Shown here: piece by piece, positions 36,763 to 46,090 of the stretch
Layout of the letters: each line of letters begins with the position of its first letter
How positions within the stretch are numbered: the first letter of the stretch is position 1
Source of the DNA: Flavobacteriales bacterium
GTDB taxonomy: Bacteria > Bacteroidota > Bacteroidia > Flavobacteriales_F > PHOS-HE28
DNA: 64,000 bases
Assembly: GCA_016704485.1 (NCBI GenBank)
Contig: JADJAA010000001.1
Location: 1,860,001 to 1,924,000 of the forward strand
Reading direction: 5' to 3'
Notes under the pieces: generated by a model
Database searches by the model: none
What the model was told of the DNA's origin: nothing
The model's input: the letters and a program-made list of their open reading frames with translations, nothing else
Translations under genes and position numbers: made by a program

Positions 36763-37470
36763 ATGTATTACACGCTACGAAGTATCGCCTCCTCCTTGGT
36801 CATTTTGATCGCCTCATCGATCCTGTCATTGACCCTGAATGCTCAAGACGCAGAACCGCAGTATTTGAGCAACGTTCTCACCACTACGGAAAAGAAAAAG
36901 GCCGCCTATTTCCGGAATGCTGATGGAAAGCAAGGAGATCATTTTGTTGGCAAGACATATTCCATAGAAGGTGTATTGAAAGTGGAAGGAGTCTATGCCG
37001 ATAAGGCGTTATCGATAGAAGATGGGCTATTTACTTACTACCACCCGAATGGAAAGGTGGAAAGCCGCGGTACGTATGAAATGGGATTGAAATCGGGCCT
37101 ATGGGAACGTTTCGATGCGAATGGAAACGAACTAGCGGAGAAGATCTACGACACGAAGGTTCTGGAGAATATTGTCTACACAATGGTCCAGACCATGCCA
37201 AAGTACAAAGGAGGTAATGAAAAGGTGTTCAAGCACTACGTCAAAAGTTCTGTGGCCAACTCGGTCCGCACGAAAGTGAAGGGTGAGATCACTGCCAGCT
37301 TCATTGTTGAGAAGGACGGTGAATTGAGTGATATCAAAGTGGTCGGAAACGACGACAAGGTCATTCGAGCGAAAGTTATTGAAGCAGTTCAAGCCAGTTC
37401 TCCTTGGGATGTAGGAGTGGAAAAAGGGCGTGCAGTGCGTGTTCAATTGGACGTGCCAGTGAAATTCTGA
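36763..37470 (+). CDS. Secreted protein with YwqK/MORN-like repeats and a TonB C-terminal domain
   Basis: I start at ATG 36763 (MYYTLRSIASSLVIL), giving 235 residues with a signal peptide or anchor that ends SILSLTLNAQ. A TTG at 36736 would add nine residues without support. Residues about 55-115 are MORN/YwqK-like repeats (YSIEGVLKVEGVY, GLFTYYHPNGKVESRGTYEM, GLKSGLWERFDANGNEL). Residues about 150-235 are a TonB_C domain (GEITASFIVEKDGELSDIKV, then AVQASSPWDVGVEKGRAVRV). It lacks the Pro-rich spacer and a clear cytoplasmic start of real TonB. Proteins of this build are widespread in Bacteroidota but their role is unknown. A terminator follows. Confidence 0.8.
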   Translation: MYYTLRSIASSLVILIASSILSLTLNAQDAEPQYLSNVLTTTEKKKAAYFRNADGKQGDHFVGKTYSIEGVLKVEGVYADKALSIEDGLFTYYHPNGKVESRGTYEMGLKSGLWERFDANGNELAEKIYDTKVLENIVYTMVQTMPKYKGGNEKVFKHYVKSSVANSVRTKVKGEITASFIVEKDGELSDIKVVGNDDKVIRAKVIEAVQASSPWDVGVEKGRAVRVQLDVPVKF

Positions 37471-37497
37471 ACCCGGTCTACATATTGAGACCACTTG

Positions 37498-37522
37498 AAA
37501 GCCTCTTTGTTTGAGGCTTTTT
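37498..37522 (+). terminator. Intrinsic terminator after the YwqK/TonB-C gene
   Basis: AAAGCCTC (37498-37505) and GAGGCTTT (37513-37520) form an 8-base stem with a 7-base loop, followed by further T residues. It sits 28 bases after the stop codon. Confidence 0.85.
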
Positions 37523-37653
37523 GTGGTTTGCGCGCTTTTCAAGTACCATTCGATGTTCCGTGAGACCGTTCAACCATTGGGGAGCTTCCTACTGATCGCA
37601 ACCGTTAGTTTTGCTGTGTAAATAGGGGCTCCTTGAATCGGACTTAGCATCAC

Positions 37654-38847
37654 ATGTCATTTTTACCACATTGTCCAGTGGATAGGCCTGCTCTGAGACT
37701 GAGCATACATGATTCGATCCACTTGATCCATCGAGAGGATTGGGAGAAAGTGGCCAACGATGCAAGGCCGTATCTGTGTTATGATCACCTAATGGCATTG
37801 GAAGATGTGATGGTCGGATCGATGGGTTTCCGATACGCTTTGTTCTATTGCGAGCAATATCAGCCGATCGGGATAGCCTATTTTCAATTGGCTGAGCTTG
37901 TGGATAACGGAAGCGATCATCGCGATGCCGTGCGCAGGTTGGGCGCTGGATTAGGTGCAAGGATCGTTAAGGATCTGAAGGTGCGGAGTCTTGTCTGCGG
38001 GAATATCTTTCATTGCGGGGAACACGGCGCTCACTTCATCAACGGGATCCCGCATGATGAGCAATTGAAAGCACTGGAAACAGCAATGCGCCAGTTGCGA
38101 TCCGACGAGCGATCAGGGCCGAAACCTTCCGTCATGATCTTCAAGGAAGTCGGAGCCGGACAGATCAATAATGCGGAGGTCCTTGAAAATAAAGGGTATC
38201 ACCCCTTGGCCATGGACGTGAACATGGTAATGAACGTGGATCCAGGTTGGAAGGATCTCAACGGATACACAAATGCTCTTAATTCAAAGGCGCGAACGCG
38301 CATTAATTCGATCATGGGCCGGTCATCTGCATTGGAGATCAAAGACCTCACAAGTGAAGCGATCCAGCAGGCGATACCTGATCTTCAAAAGTTGTTCAAC
38401 GAAGTGCTTGACCGGGCACCATTCATTTTCGGAAGGCTGAACGTTGCGGTATATGCGCCATGGAAAACGCTGTTAGGGGATAAGTTGATGTTCCATGGTT
38501 TCTATTTGAATGATGAGCTGGTCGGATTCAGTGCAGCGTTCATTCATCACGATACGCTTGATGCACAGTTCGTAGGCATCAATTATGATCTGGATCAAGA
38601 ACATTTCATCTATCAGCGCATGTTGATCGATCTGCTGGAATACGCGCTGGAGAACGATCTTCGAACCATCAAATTCGGGCGGACCGCGGAACAAGCAAAA
38701 AGCAACATCGGCGCCTTACCACAGCCGTTGGTGTGGTACGTAAAACACCGTAACCGGTTAGCGAACAAGGTCATTGGGCCATTCATCCGTGGAGTGGTCC
38801 CGAACAAATTCGAACTACGTGAACCCTTCAAGAAGGTGACGGCGTAA
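37654..38847 (+). CDS. GNAT-fold / peptidogalycan-type acyltransferase family protein
   Basis: The 397-residue cytoplasmic protein resembles the BioF2-like/peptidogalycan acyltransferases with two tandem GNAT-like halves: an N-terminal half around ALFYCEQYQPIGIAYFQLAE, and a C-terminal half with GFYLNDELVGFSAAFIHHDT, AQFVGINYDLDQEHFIYQRM and TIKFGRTAEQAKSNIGA. The last motif is typical of this family. Members are thought to transfer acyl or aminoacyl groups; the substrate is unknown, and an envelope polymer or an amino-group acceptor is a guess only. The stop is 1 base before the next gene, so they form a pair. Confidence 0.78.
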   Translation: MSFLPHCPVDRPALRLSIHDSIHLIHREDWEKVANDARPYLCYDHLMALEDVMVGSMGFRYALFYCEQYQPIGIAYFQLAELVDNGSDHRDAVRRLGAGLGARIVKDLKVRSLVCGNIFHCGEHGAHFINGIPHDEQLKALETAMRQLRSDERSGPKPSVMIFKEVGAGQINNAEVLENKGYHPLAMDVNMVMNVDPGWKDLNGYTNALNSKARTRINSIMGRSSALEIKDLTSEAIQQAIPDLQKLFNEVLDRAPFIFGRLNVAVYAPWKTLLGDKLMFHGFYLNDELVGFSAAFIHHDTLDAQFVGINYDLDQEHFIYQRMLIDLLEYALENDLRTIKFGRTAEQAKSNIGALPQPLVWYVKHRNRLANKVIGPFIRGVVPNKFELREPFKKVTA

Positions 38848-38848
38848 A

Positions 38849-39994
38849 ATGGATTCACTAACGCAGATCGTGTTGGGAGCCGCGGTAGGGGAACTTGTGC
38901 TCGGAAAAAAACTTGGGAACAAAGCCATATTGTGGGGTGCCATCGCTGGTACAATACCGGATCTTGATGTTCTGAACCGCTCGCTGTTCGATGACCTTAG
39001 AGCCAATGAATTGCATCGCGGTATAACGCATTCCATCCTCTTCTCTGCGGTGATGGCACCAGTGCTTGGTTGGTGGGTGAAGAATAACAGACGATCACTT
39101 CTGGCGGTTTTTATTCTGCTCATCGCATGGGTCTTCCTCCAAGGGTTGGCGACGACCAGTGCCTACGTCATGCTCATGGCCGGTACGTCATTGATCGTCG
39201 CACTGATCGTGTGGAAAGGCAATAGGACTGACGAGGCATCAATAGTGGATTGGACGAAATTGTTCTGGTGGAGCCTCATAACACACCCATTACTTGACTG
39301 CCATACTACGTGGGGCACGCAATTGTTCTGGCCGCTTCCGGTTAAGGTCGCATACAATAACATCTTTGTTGTGGATCCGCTCTACACGGTGCCGTTCTTG
39401 ATCTGTGTTGCGCTAGCCATGTTCTTCAAGCGCACGGATCCACGACGGCGGCTGATCAACAACTTCGGGCTGATCTTGAGCTCGGTCTACATGGTCCTGA
39501 CGATCGCATTCAAATTCATTGGCTATAGGAACATTCGCGATTCCATTGAACGTCAAGGCCTGTCGTATTCGGGCATATCCACAAGACCCACGCCATTCAA
39601 TTCGATCCTTTGGACAACCAATATCAACAGTGGCGATAATTACTTTCTTGGATACCATTCCTTGCTCGATACGAAACCTGAGGTTGATCTAGTTACGATC
39701 CCAAAGAACCATGGCCTACTTTGCAAGTGGTCCGGTCATGATAAAATTGAACGACTGATCCGACTATCCGATGATAACTACGTCATCAAACTTGAGAATG
39801 ACACGCTGGTATTCTGTGATCTACGGTTCGGTCAAATGGGAGCACCTTCCGTCGATAAACCTTTTGTATACTCTTATAAGCTGATACCCGATGGCAATGA
39901 CCTACGCGTTGAATTGAAGCCACCACCTGCGGTTGATGGTCAACTATTCAAGGCAGTGATGGGTGAGCTTTGGCAAAGGATAAAGGGGGAATGA
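38849..39994 (+). CDS. Membrane-bound metal-dependent hydrolase, YdjM/DUF457 type
   Basis: The 381-residue protein begins MDSLTQIVLGAAVGELVLG and has the motif H-R-G-I-T-H-S at about residues 54-60, with D-L-D in TIPDLDVLNRS. These mark the YdjM/YbcI (LexA-controlled in E. coli) metal-dependent hydrolase family. Four to five membrane segments are followed by a soluble C-terminal domain (residues about 215-381). The substrate is unknown; related enzymes are phospholipase-C-like. It starts one base after the acyltransferase gene, so the two are likely cotranscribed. Confidence 0.85.
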   Translation: MDSLTQIVLGAAVGELVLGKKLGNKAILWGAIAGTIPDLDVLNRSLFDDLRANELHRGITHSILFSAVMAPVLGWWVKNNRRSLLAVFILLIAWVFLQGLATTSAYVMLMAGTSLIVALIVWKGNRTDEASIVDWTKLFWWSLITHPLLDCHTTWGTQLFWPLPVKVAYNNIFVVDPLYTVPFLICVALAMFFKRTDPRRRLINNFGLILSSVYMVLTIAFKFIGYRNIRDSIERQGLSYSGISTRPTPFNSILWTTNINSGDNYFLGYHSLLDTKPEVDLVTIPKNHGLLCKWSGHDKIERLIRLSDDNYVIKLENDTLVFCDLRFGQMGAPSVDKPFVYSYKLIPDGNDLRVELKPPPAVDGQLFKAVMGELWQRIKGE

Positions 39995-40110
39995 ATTGTT
40001 CCGGGCCAATGGGTCAGAGCGTGCAGTGCAGCTGGGATATTGAACAACCTGTGCAGTTCTGTATTCAAGAATTCAAATGCTTCGATCACGTGTATCTGAA
40101 GGGCCGTACA

Positions 40111-40725
40111 TCATGACCAATGGGTGTATGCATGAATGAACACCCGAATACTGAAAAGCAAAAGCACGATGCCGATGCCGCGATACACCTTCTTCAATAG
40201 GTGAGGAGCAAGTATTTTTCTAAGCTTCGGCGCTAGTGCGGATTTCACGATGTCGGTCAAGAAGATCCCTACAAGAATGGAGATGATGAACAACCATTCA
40301 TTGTGATCCGCAGCATACCCAGCACTTGCGCGTAATGAATATCCGGTCCATACCACGAACACGAAAGGATTGATGAAGTTCACGAGGAAACCAGCAGTGT
40401 AGAGGCCAAGTGCATTCTTACTCCCCAGCCGTACTTCCTGATCCTTATTCGCGTTGGAATTGAAGGTGTACCACGCCCCTAGGACTGCGAGAATAATTCC
40501 TGCCGCCAATGCAAGCCATCCTTCGTTCACGTTGCCCTCGAACAATGCAATGGCACCTGTCATACAAATGAGCGCAACGAGAACATCCGAAGTAATGATA
40601 CCGAGCGCCACGGATGCACCGCCCCAGAATCCATAGTCCATCGCTGCGCGTAGCAACGTAAAGAACACAGGGCCGATCAAGAATGCGGTGATCACACCAT
40701 AACCAAGTCCTTCCAAAATTGGCAT
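40111..40725 (-). CDS. LysE-family amino acid exporter
   Basis: The 204-residue membrane protein has six predicted segments and the LysE N-terminal pattern GYGVITAFLIGPVFFTLLRA, with the family glycine/proline motif G-P-V-F. The second half shows GLYTAGFLVNFINPFVFVVW, again typical (N-P in the fifth segment). It exports an amino acid or derivative across the inner membrane; the substrate is not readable. A -7-like box TACCTTTC lies directly upstream on the same strand. It is convergent with the hydrolase gene. Confidence 0.88.
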   Translation of the reverse strand: MPILEGLGYGVITAFLIGPVFFTLLRAAMDYGFWGGASVALGIITSDVLVALICMTGAIALFEGNVNEGWLALAAGIILAVLGAWYTFNSNANKDQEVRLGSKNALGLYTAGFLVNFINPFVFVVWTGYSLRASAGYAADHNEWLFIISILVGIFLTDIVKSALAPKLRKILAPHLLKKVYRGIGIVLLLFSIRVFIHAYTHWS

Positions 40726-40777
40726 GGCCGAAAGGTAGGGTGGGCGAACTTATACGAGCAACTAGGAGCTTCGCTGT

Positions 40778-41478
40778 TCAGGTTTTGATCCTTTTGATAA
40801 AATTGCGTTTCACGAAGATCCGGATACCACCTTCCCCGGTTGGCAAATGATCATCCCATTGCGCTGTGAGACCATATTGGAAGTAACAGCCAATACCCCA
40901 ACTATACCTTGCATTGATAGGCCGTTGATAATCGAACCCAATGGTCGGTATGACGTTGAAATTTCCGTAGTTGCTCAATTTTCCATTGATAACGGTGTTG
41001 CTGTCAACAACTCATGGGATATAGGCGAGCCGTCGACCAGTTGCCTTATTCGTGATCGGAAGATCTCCTTGAACGTCAAGGCAGAATGAGAAATGCTTGG
41101 TATTGTCCACATACCACTTAGCACCAAGGATCATTGAAAAGTAGCTTGCCCGTACGGTCATACTATTCGTGGGCGAACCAATTTGCCCCCCACTGATTAT
41201 GTTCCATTCTACATTTTGTACATGGTAGCCGAACCCAACAAAGTTCTCCGCTTTTTCCGTCATAGGCTCTGCATAAAGCAACTGTGCCCCGTAACCCGAA
41301 CGACCATCCGTCGATGCACTAGTGCGAACTACATTGCCGTAGGTTGTTACGACCTTCCTAAGAATGGACCAACACTAATATTCCGTTGTGCTGAACAGTG
41401 GTCGATCAAGGCTAAGTTTCCTGAAACACAGAGCAACTGACCTAAAGCATACTTCCACAATGTTCCAGTTTTGATCAT
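40778..41478 (-). pseudogene. Decayed outer-membrane barrel gene (one frameshift, one internal stop)
   Basis: I read one former gene here. It begins at ATG 41478, overlapping the upstream gene by 4 bases (ATGA), with MIKTGTLWKYALGQLLCVSG and on to CSAQ as a signal peptide, then RNISVGPFLGR. The frame is then lost near 41370; a base added in the GG of AAGGTC restores VVTTYGNVV and the following strands (GYGAQLLYAEPM, FVGFGYHVQNVEWNI, GAKWYVDNTKHFSF). A TGA at 41012-41014 interrupts the same frame, which runs on as VVDSNTVINGKLSNYGNFNV and DYQRPINARYSWGIG to the stop at 40778. Both lesions together argue for real decay. The parent was a barrel protein of about 233 residues, probably of the same type as its neighbour. 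Confidence 0.72.
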
Positions 41479-42146
41479 TCCTGGCGTTTAGCGATCTTCC
41501 GTTCGAGCGTCAAAGTGAGATACACCTGCGAAATTTGCCCTATGAACTTAGACGGTTGCGTAAACCAAACCGCTGCTCCGGGGCCAAAAAATACGGTGTA
41601 GTTCGAGTTGCCCTTGATGTTCTGATGAATATCGAAAATAAATTGCCCGTAGGTGTTGCCATACTTTACCCGTTCCCTGGTGAAGGTTAGATCTTCAGCA
41701 CCATTACTGTACGTTATTGAACCTGTACTAATAGCCCATAACGGTATCACAAGTTCAAGCCCGAATTTCAAGCGGGTGCCGTCATCTGTACTTAGCGGTA
41801 TGATCGGTGCAGCACCTAGCGTTAACCAACCAGCACTGACTTTCCAGCTTTCATTGGTCGAGCCACCACGACCAGAACTTTTATTTTTTATCCCTAACCA
41901 CTGCTGTTGGTATCCAAAAGCGTACTGCACCTTGGATCGTATACCGAGCTGCTTGGTAAATGTGCCACGCATTTCCGTAGATAACCCAAGGCTCCTAGAA
42001 TTGAATTGTGTATAGGTATCGTTACTGATTCCAATTGGCATGATCGCTCCGATCCGGAGATCAAAACCATATGTCATTTGTCCATGAAGATCGCAAACGG
42101 ATCCCAAAACAAATAGGATCATTACAAAACAAAGCGTGCGGCGCAT
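41475..42146 (-). CDS. Outer-membrane beta-barrel-like protein
   Basis: The 223-residue product has a signal peptide (MRRTLCFVMILFVLGSVCD, cleaved near LHGQ). The rest alternates polar and aromatic strands (FDLRIGAIMPIG, FTKQLGIRSKVQYAFGYQQQ, KFGLELVIPLWAIS, YTVFFGPGAAVWF, QVYLTLTLERKIA), as expected for a small PorT-like or OmpW-like barrel. No specific family is named. The start codon (42144-42146) is inside the large hairpin that follows secA, so translation or transcription into this gene may be restricted. The stop overlaps the start of the decayed barrel gene by 4 bases, so the two once formed an operon. Confidence 0.78.
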   Translation of the reverse strand: MRRTLCFVMILFVLGSVCDLHGQMTYGFDLRIGAIMPIGISNDTYTQFNSRSLGLSTEMRGTFTKQLGIRSKVQYAFGYQQQWLGIKNKSSGRGGSTNESWKVSAGWLTLGAAPIIPLSTDDGTRLKFGLELVIPLWAISTGSITYSNGAEDLTFTRERVKYGNTYGQFIFDIHQNIKGNSNYTVFFGPGAAVWFTQPSKFIGQISQVYLTLTLERKIAKRQE

Positions 42147-42174
42147 AACGTAAATCTACGTTACCGCCGCACGC
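42134..42174 (-). terminator. Strong hairpin after secA that contains the next start codon
   Basis: On the reverse strand, GCGTGCGGCG (42174-42165) and TAACGTA (42163-42157) pair with TACGTTA (42152-42146) and CGCCGCACGC (42143-42134), leaving a 4-base loop and a small asymmetry. The RNA then reads TTTGTTTTG, so it has the form of an intrinsic terminator for secA. The ATG of the barrel gene (42146-42144) is within the descending arm. Confidence 0.75.
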
Positions 42175-42216
42175 GGTGATCGTCAACCGATCCATGTAAT
42201 TAGGACACCCGTGATC

Positions 42217-45200
42217 TTATCCGTGACACTGCTTGTATTTCTTGCCGCTTCCGCAAGGACATGGATCATTACGTCCTATTTTCTTTTCTACGCGCACGGG
42301 CTCAATGGGCTGGCGCTTTTGTGGAGGTGGCATCGCGCCAGAACCAGGTGCTGCGGATCGTGATGTACCAGCTGGGCGGGATGCCGTTGCCGTACTTGAA
42401 GATGCACCTTGGACGGGAACATCCGTGCGGCTGGTCTGCAAACGCTGCTGTGGTGCGCGTGGTTCGGGTGCTTGCTGAACTTTCGGCTGTGCTGCGGGAA
42501 GTCCGGCTTTAGCCAAGAACCCGATCACATCGCCGTTCATGCGCTCCATCATTGATTTGAACAATTCAAAACTTTCCAACTTATAGATCAGCAACGGATC
42601 TTTTTGCTCAATACTCGCGTTCTGTACGCTACGGCGCAGTTCATCCATTTCGCGCAAGTGTTCTTTCCACTCGTTGTCGATGGTCGCCAAGGTGATGTAC
42701 TTCTCGATGCTTGCGATCAACTCTCGTCCTTCGCTCTTGTAGCTCTTCTGCAGATTGCTTACGACTTGCATGGTCTTCACACCATCGGTGATCGGCACCA
42801 CGATATTCTCATACTGTTGGCCTTGGTTCAAGAACACATCGGTCAATACCGGCATGGCCTGTTTCGCGATCTGGTGCGTATGACGTTCGTAGCTTTTTAA
42901 TGCAGCAGCGTATACACGCTCGGTAACCTCATCGATCTTCATGCGCTTGAATTCCTCTGCGCTGACGGGGCTTTCCGTGAAAAGTCTGCGGAAAAGATCC
43001 AATTCGAATCCTTCGAAATCACCTTCCTGATGAAACTCATTCACTAAGTTGGCGCTTACATCGTAGAACATGTTCAGGATGTCCAACTTCAATCGTTCAC
43101 CGAATAAGGCGTGATGCCTGCGTTTGTAGATAACGGTACGCTGACTGTTCATTACGTCATCGTATTCCAGCAAACGCTTTCGTATTCCGAAGTTGTTCTC
43201 CTCTACTTTTTTCTGTGCACGTTCAATGCTCGCAGTGACCATGCTGTGTTGGATCACTTCGCCTTCTTTCAGGCCCAAACGGTCCATCAGTTTGCTGATC
43301 CGCTCACTATTGAACAAACGCATCAATTCATCTTCCAACGACACATAGAATTGTGACGATCCCGGGTCTCCCTGCCGTCCAGCACGACCGCGCAACTGGC
43401 GATCCACGCGACGACTGTCATGCTTCTCCGTGCCGATGATGGCAAGTCCACCGGCATCAACTACGCCAGGCCCTAATTTGATGTCCGTACCACGACCAGC
43501 CATGTTGGTAGCGATCGTTACCGTGCCGGATAGTCCAGCTTGCTGTATGATCTCCGCCTCACGTTGGTGTTGTTTAGCGTTCAACACGTTATGCGGGATG
43601 TTGCGCATTTTGAGCATCTTGCTCATCAGTTCGCTTACTTCAACACTGGTCGTTCCTACCAGAACTGGGCGGCCTTTTTCACGCAACGCGCTGATCTCGT
43701 CGATCACGGCATTGTATTTCTCACGCTTGGTCTTGAAGACCATGTCCTCCGAATCCTTACGCACGATGGGTCGGTTGGTCGGGATCACCATCACATCCAA
43801 TTTGTAGATGTCCCATAATTCCTGTGCTTCGGTTTCCGCAGTTCCGGTCATACCGGCCAACTTGTGGTACATGCGGAAATAATTCTGCAATGTCACCGTA
43901 GCGTAGGTCTGAGTGGCTGCTTCAACTTTTACTTTTTCCTTGCTCTCGATTGCTTGGTGCAAGCCATCGCTATAGCGGCGACCATCCAGAATACGTCCGG
44001 TCTGTTCGTCAACTATCTTGACCTTGCCGTCCATGACCACGTACTCCACATCCATCTCGTAGAGTGCGTATGCACGGATCAATTGGTTCACGGTATGGAT
44101 CCGTTCGCTCTTGATGCCGAAATCGCGCAATAATGCATCCTTCCGCCTCGCCTTTTCCTCCGTGTCCACGCCGCTCTTTTCGATCTCCGCAATGCCGGCT
44201 CCTACATCGGTCATGATGAAGAAATTGGTGTCGTTCGAATCGTGGCTGATCAGATCAACACCTTTCTCCGTGAGCTCGATGCCGTGCTGTTTTTCATCGA
44301 TGGTAAAATACAGTTCGGCATCCACCTTCGGCATTTCCTTGCCTTGGTCCTGGAGGTAGTAGTTCTCCGTTTTTTGCAAATGCGCACGAACGCCTCCTTC
44401 GCTTAGGAATTTGATCAACGCACTATTCTTCGGCAAACCTCGGTGCGCACGTAACAATGCCATCCCCCCAACTTCCAACTGCTGCTTTGTTGCCGTGCCG
44501 TCGTTGATGCCTTTGAGATTCTCTTTTGCTTCCGTAAGCAATTTGGTCACGAGTTTTTTCTGCACATTGTACAAGTTCTCAATGCGTGGCTTGTACTCAT
44601 CGAATTGATGGATCTCGCCTTTCGGAGTAGGTCCGCTAATGATCAACGGTGTACGCGCATCATCCACAAGTACGCTGTCCACTTCATCCACGATCGCAAA
44701 ATGGTGCTTGCGTTGTACGAGCGCGCTTGGCGCGTGTGCCATGTTATCACGCAGATAGTCGAAGCCGAATTCATTGTTCGTTCCGTACGTGATATCGGCT
44801 AAATAGGCCTTACGGCGTTCAGCGCTGTTCGGTTCATGCTTATCGATGCAATCAACGCTAAGCCCATGGAACTCGTGCAATGGCCCCATCCACTCCGCAT
44901 CACGTTTCGCTAAGTAGTCATTCACGGTAACCAAATGCACTCCGCGACCTGGTAAGGCATTCAGGTAAACCGGTAGTGTGCTCACCAGTGTTTTTCCTTC
45001 ACCGGTGCTCATCTCCGCGATCTTGCCTTTATGCATGGCCCAACCACCGATCAACTGCACATCATAATGCAACATATCCCAGGTAACAGGTACGCCGGCG
45101 GCCATCCATGAATTCTTCCAAATGGCCTGATCACCCTCAATGCGGATCTCATTCTGTCGTTTGGTCGCCAACTCGCGGTCCATGTCAGTAGCCCGCACGC

Positions 45201-45588
45201 GGATCTCCTTGTTCTCCTTGAAACGACGCGCGGTTTCCTTTACTACAGCGAATGCTTCTGGTAGGATCTCCAACAATACTCCTTCAATATCCTTTACACT
45301 TTGCTCCAGGATCTTGTCGATCTCTTCGTACCGCTGTTCGCGATCCTGGATATCCATATGCGGATCCGCCTCTATCTCATTTCGAAGTGCAACCACCTTA
45401 TCATCACTCTCCTTGGTGCGTTCAGCAATACGTGCTTTCAGCGTGGCGGTCCGTCCACGCAATTCATCATTGCTTAAACCAGCCAACTTCACGAATTCCG
45501 TATTGGTGAGTTCCACGATCGGAGTGGCTTCCTTTAGGTCGCGAGTGGCTTTATCGCCGAATACTTTTTTTATCAATGTACCGAACAT
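42217..45588 (-). CDS. secA: Preprotein translocase ATPase SecA
   Basis: The 1123-residue protein has the full SecA architecture: Walker A GEGKT at about residues 196-200 ([14 protein letters not shown]), [12 protein letters not shown], the DEVDS motif in [45 protein letters not shown] and [18 protein letters not shown] helical scaffold follows. The C-terminus has a Pro/Gln/Ser-rich linker and a SEC-C zinc site C-P-C-x7-C-H ([18 protein letters not shown]). It drives export of unfolded proteins through SecYEG. At 1123 residues it has the extra N-terminal and central segments common in Bacteroidota. A consensus -7 box lies upstream at 45653-45660. Confidence 0.98.
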   Translation of the reverse strand: MFGTLIKKVFGDKATRDLKEATPIVELTNTEFVKLAGLSNDELRGRTATLKARIAERTKESDDKVVALRNEIEADPHMDIQDREQRYEEIDKILEQSVKDIEGVLLEILPEAFAVVKETARRFKENKEIRVRATDMDRELATKRQNEIRIEGDQAIWKNSWMAAGVPVTWDMLHYDVQLIGGWAMHKGKIAEMSTGEGKTLVSTLPVYLNALPGRGVHLVTVNDYLAKRDAEWMGPLHEFHGLSVDCIDKHEPNSAERRKAYLADITYGTNNEFGFDYLRDNMAHAPSALVQRKHHFAIVDEVDSVLVDDARTPLIISGPTPKGEIHQFDEYKPRIENLYNVQKKLVTKLLTEAKENLKGINDGTATKQQLEVGGMALLRAHRGLPKNSALIKFLSEGGVRAHLQKTENYYLQDQGKEMPKVDAELYFTIDEKQHGIELTEKGVDLISHDSNDTNFFIMTDVGAGIAEIEKSGVDTEEKARRKDALLRDFGIKSERIHTVNQLIRAYALYEMDVEYVVMDGKVKIVDEQTGRILDGRRYSDGLHQAIESKEKVKVEAATQTYATVTLQNYFRMYHKLAGMTGTAETEAQELWDIYKLDVMVIPTNRPIVRKDSEDMVFKTKREKYNAVIDEISALREKGRPVLVGTTSVEVSELMSKMLKMRNIPHNVLNAKQHQREAEIIQQAGLSGTVTIATNMAGRGTDIKLGPGVVDAGGLAIIGTEKHDSRRVDRQLRGRAGRQGDPGSSQFYVSLEDELMRLFNSERISKLMDRLGLKEGEVIQHSMVTASIERAQKKVEENNFGIRKRLLEYDDVMNSQRTVIYKRRHHALFGERLKLDILNMFYDVSANLVNEFHQEGDFEGFELDLFRRLFTESPVSAEEFKRMKIDEVTERVYAAALKSYERHTHQIAKQAMPVLTDVFLNQGQQYENIVVPITDGVKTMQVVSNLQKSYKSEGRELIASIEKYITLATIDNEWKEHLREMDELRRSVQNASIEQKDPLLIYKLESFELFKSMMERMNGDVIGFLAKAGLPAAQPKVQQAPEPRAPQQRLQTSRTDVPVQGASSSTATASRPAGTSRSAAPGSGAMPPPQKRQPIEPVRVEKKIGRNDPCPCGSGKKYKQCHG

Positions 45589-45652
45589 GGATCGATGGTG
45601 TATTGGTGTTGGTGGGCGTATCGCAATATGATAGGCTCCTTTTTAAGGATGG

Positions 45653-45660
45653 CAAAGGTA
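45653..45660 (-). promoter_or_regulatory. secA: Candidate -7 box (TACCTTTG) for secA
   Basis: The reverse strand reads TACCTTTG, a full match to TAnnTTTG, 64 bases before the secA ATG and just beyond the terminator of the upstream gene. No clear -33 TTG is seen at the standard distance. Confidence 0.5.
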
Positions 45661-45727
45661 ACGGGATCAGGGTGTGCATAGACCTTGCCGGAACAATGAG
45701 TCTGCCAAGGCGTCAGCATCTAAATGC

Positions 45728-45760
45728 AAAAGCCCCCTCGCCAATGGCGAGAGGGCTTTT
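45728..45760 (-). terminator. Terminator after the DUF2795 gene
   Basis: AAAAGCCCCCTCGCC (45728-45742) and GGCGAGAGGGCTTTT (45746-45760) form a 14- to 15-base stem with one mismatch and a 3-base loop, flanked by T runs on both strands. It ends the DUF2795 transcript ahead of the secA promoter. Confidence 0.88.
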
Positions 45761-45775
45761 GTGGATCATGTATGT

Positions 45776-45997
45776 TCAGTATTCGTCCTCATTGAAGAAG
45801 AAGTCCTCCTTCGATGGGTAATCCGGCCATATGTCCTCAATGGTCTCGAATACTTCTTCATCGTCCTCAATTGCTTGAAGGTTCTCCACTACTTCCAATG
45901 GAGCGCCTGTACGCATTGCAAAATCAATAAGTTCATCCTTGGTGGCAGGCCAAGGGGCGTCCTCCAGATATGAAGCAAGTTCTAAGGTCCAGTACAT
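45776..45997 (-). CDS. DUF2795-type small protein
   Basis: The 73-residue acidic protein begins MYWTLELASYLEDAPWPATK and has DELIDFAMRTGAPLEVVENL, the pattern of DUF2795, small proteins conserved across Bacteroidota. The C-terminus is rich in Asp/Glu and aromatics (IWPDYPSKEDFFFNEDEY). The function is unknown. It is flanked by its own promoter (46032-46039) and terminator, so it is a single-gene unit. Its position next to secA is often seen in Flavobacteriales genomes as far as I recall. Confidence 0.85.
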   Translation of the reverse strand: MYWTLELASYLEDAPWPATKDELIDFAMRTGAPLEVVENLQAIEDDEEVFETIEDIWPDYPSKEDFFFNEDEY

Positions 45998-46031
45998 GTA
46001 TTCGCCTTCTTAGCGTCTGTGAAATCGGCCG

Positions 46032-46039
46032 CAAATATA
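46032..46039 (-). promoter_or_regulatory. Candidate -7 box (TATATTTG) for the DUF2795 gene
   Basis: The reverse strand reads TATATTTGCGG, a full match to TAnnTTTG with the favoured C after it, about 35 bases before the ATG at 45997. Confidence 0.55.
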
Positions 46040-46090
46040 GGTTCTATGTTATTTCGCCCGACGAGGCGTTGATAACCGACCTGAGATCCG

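Noticed and set aside
36763..37470. Naming this gene tonB
   Set aside because: The TonB C-terminal domain is present but there is no spacer and no exbB/exbD neighbour; the exbB-exbD-linked gene at 50009-50863 fits better.
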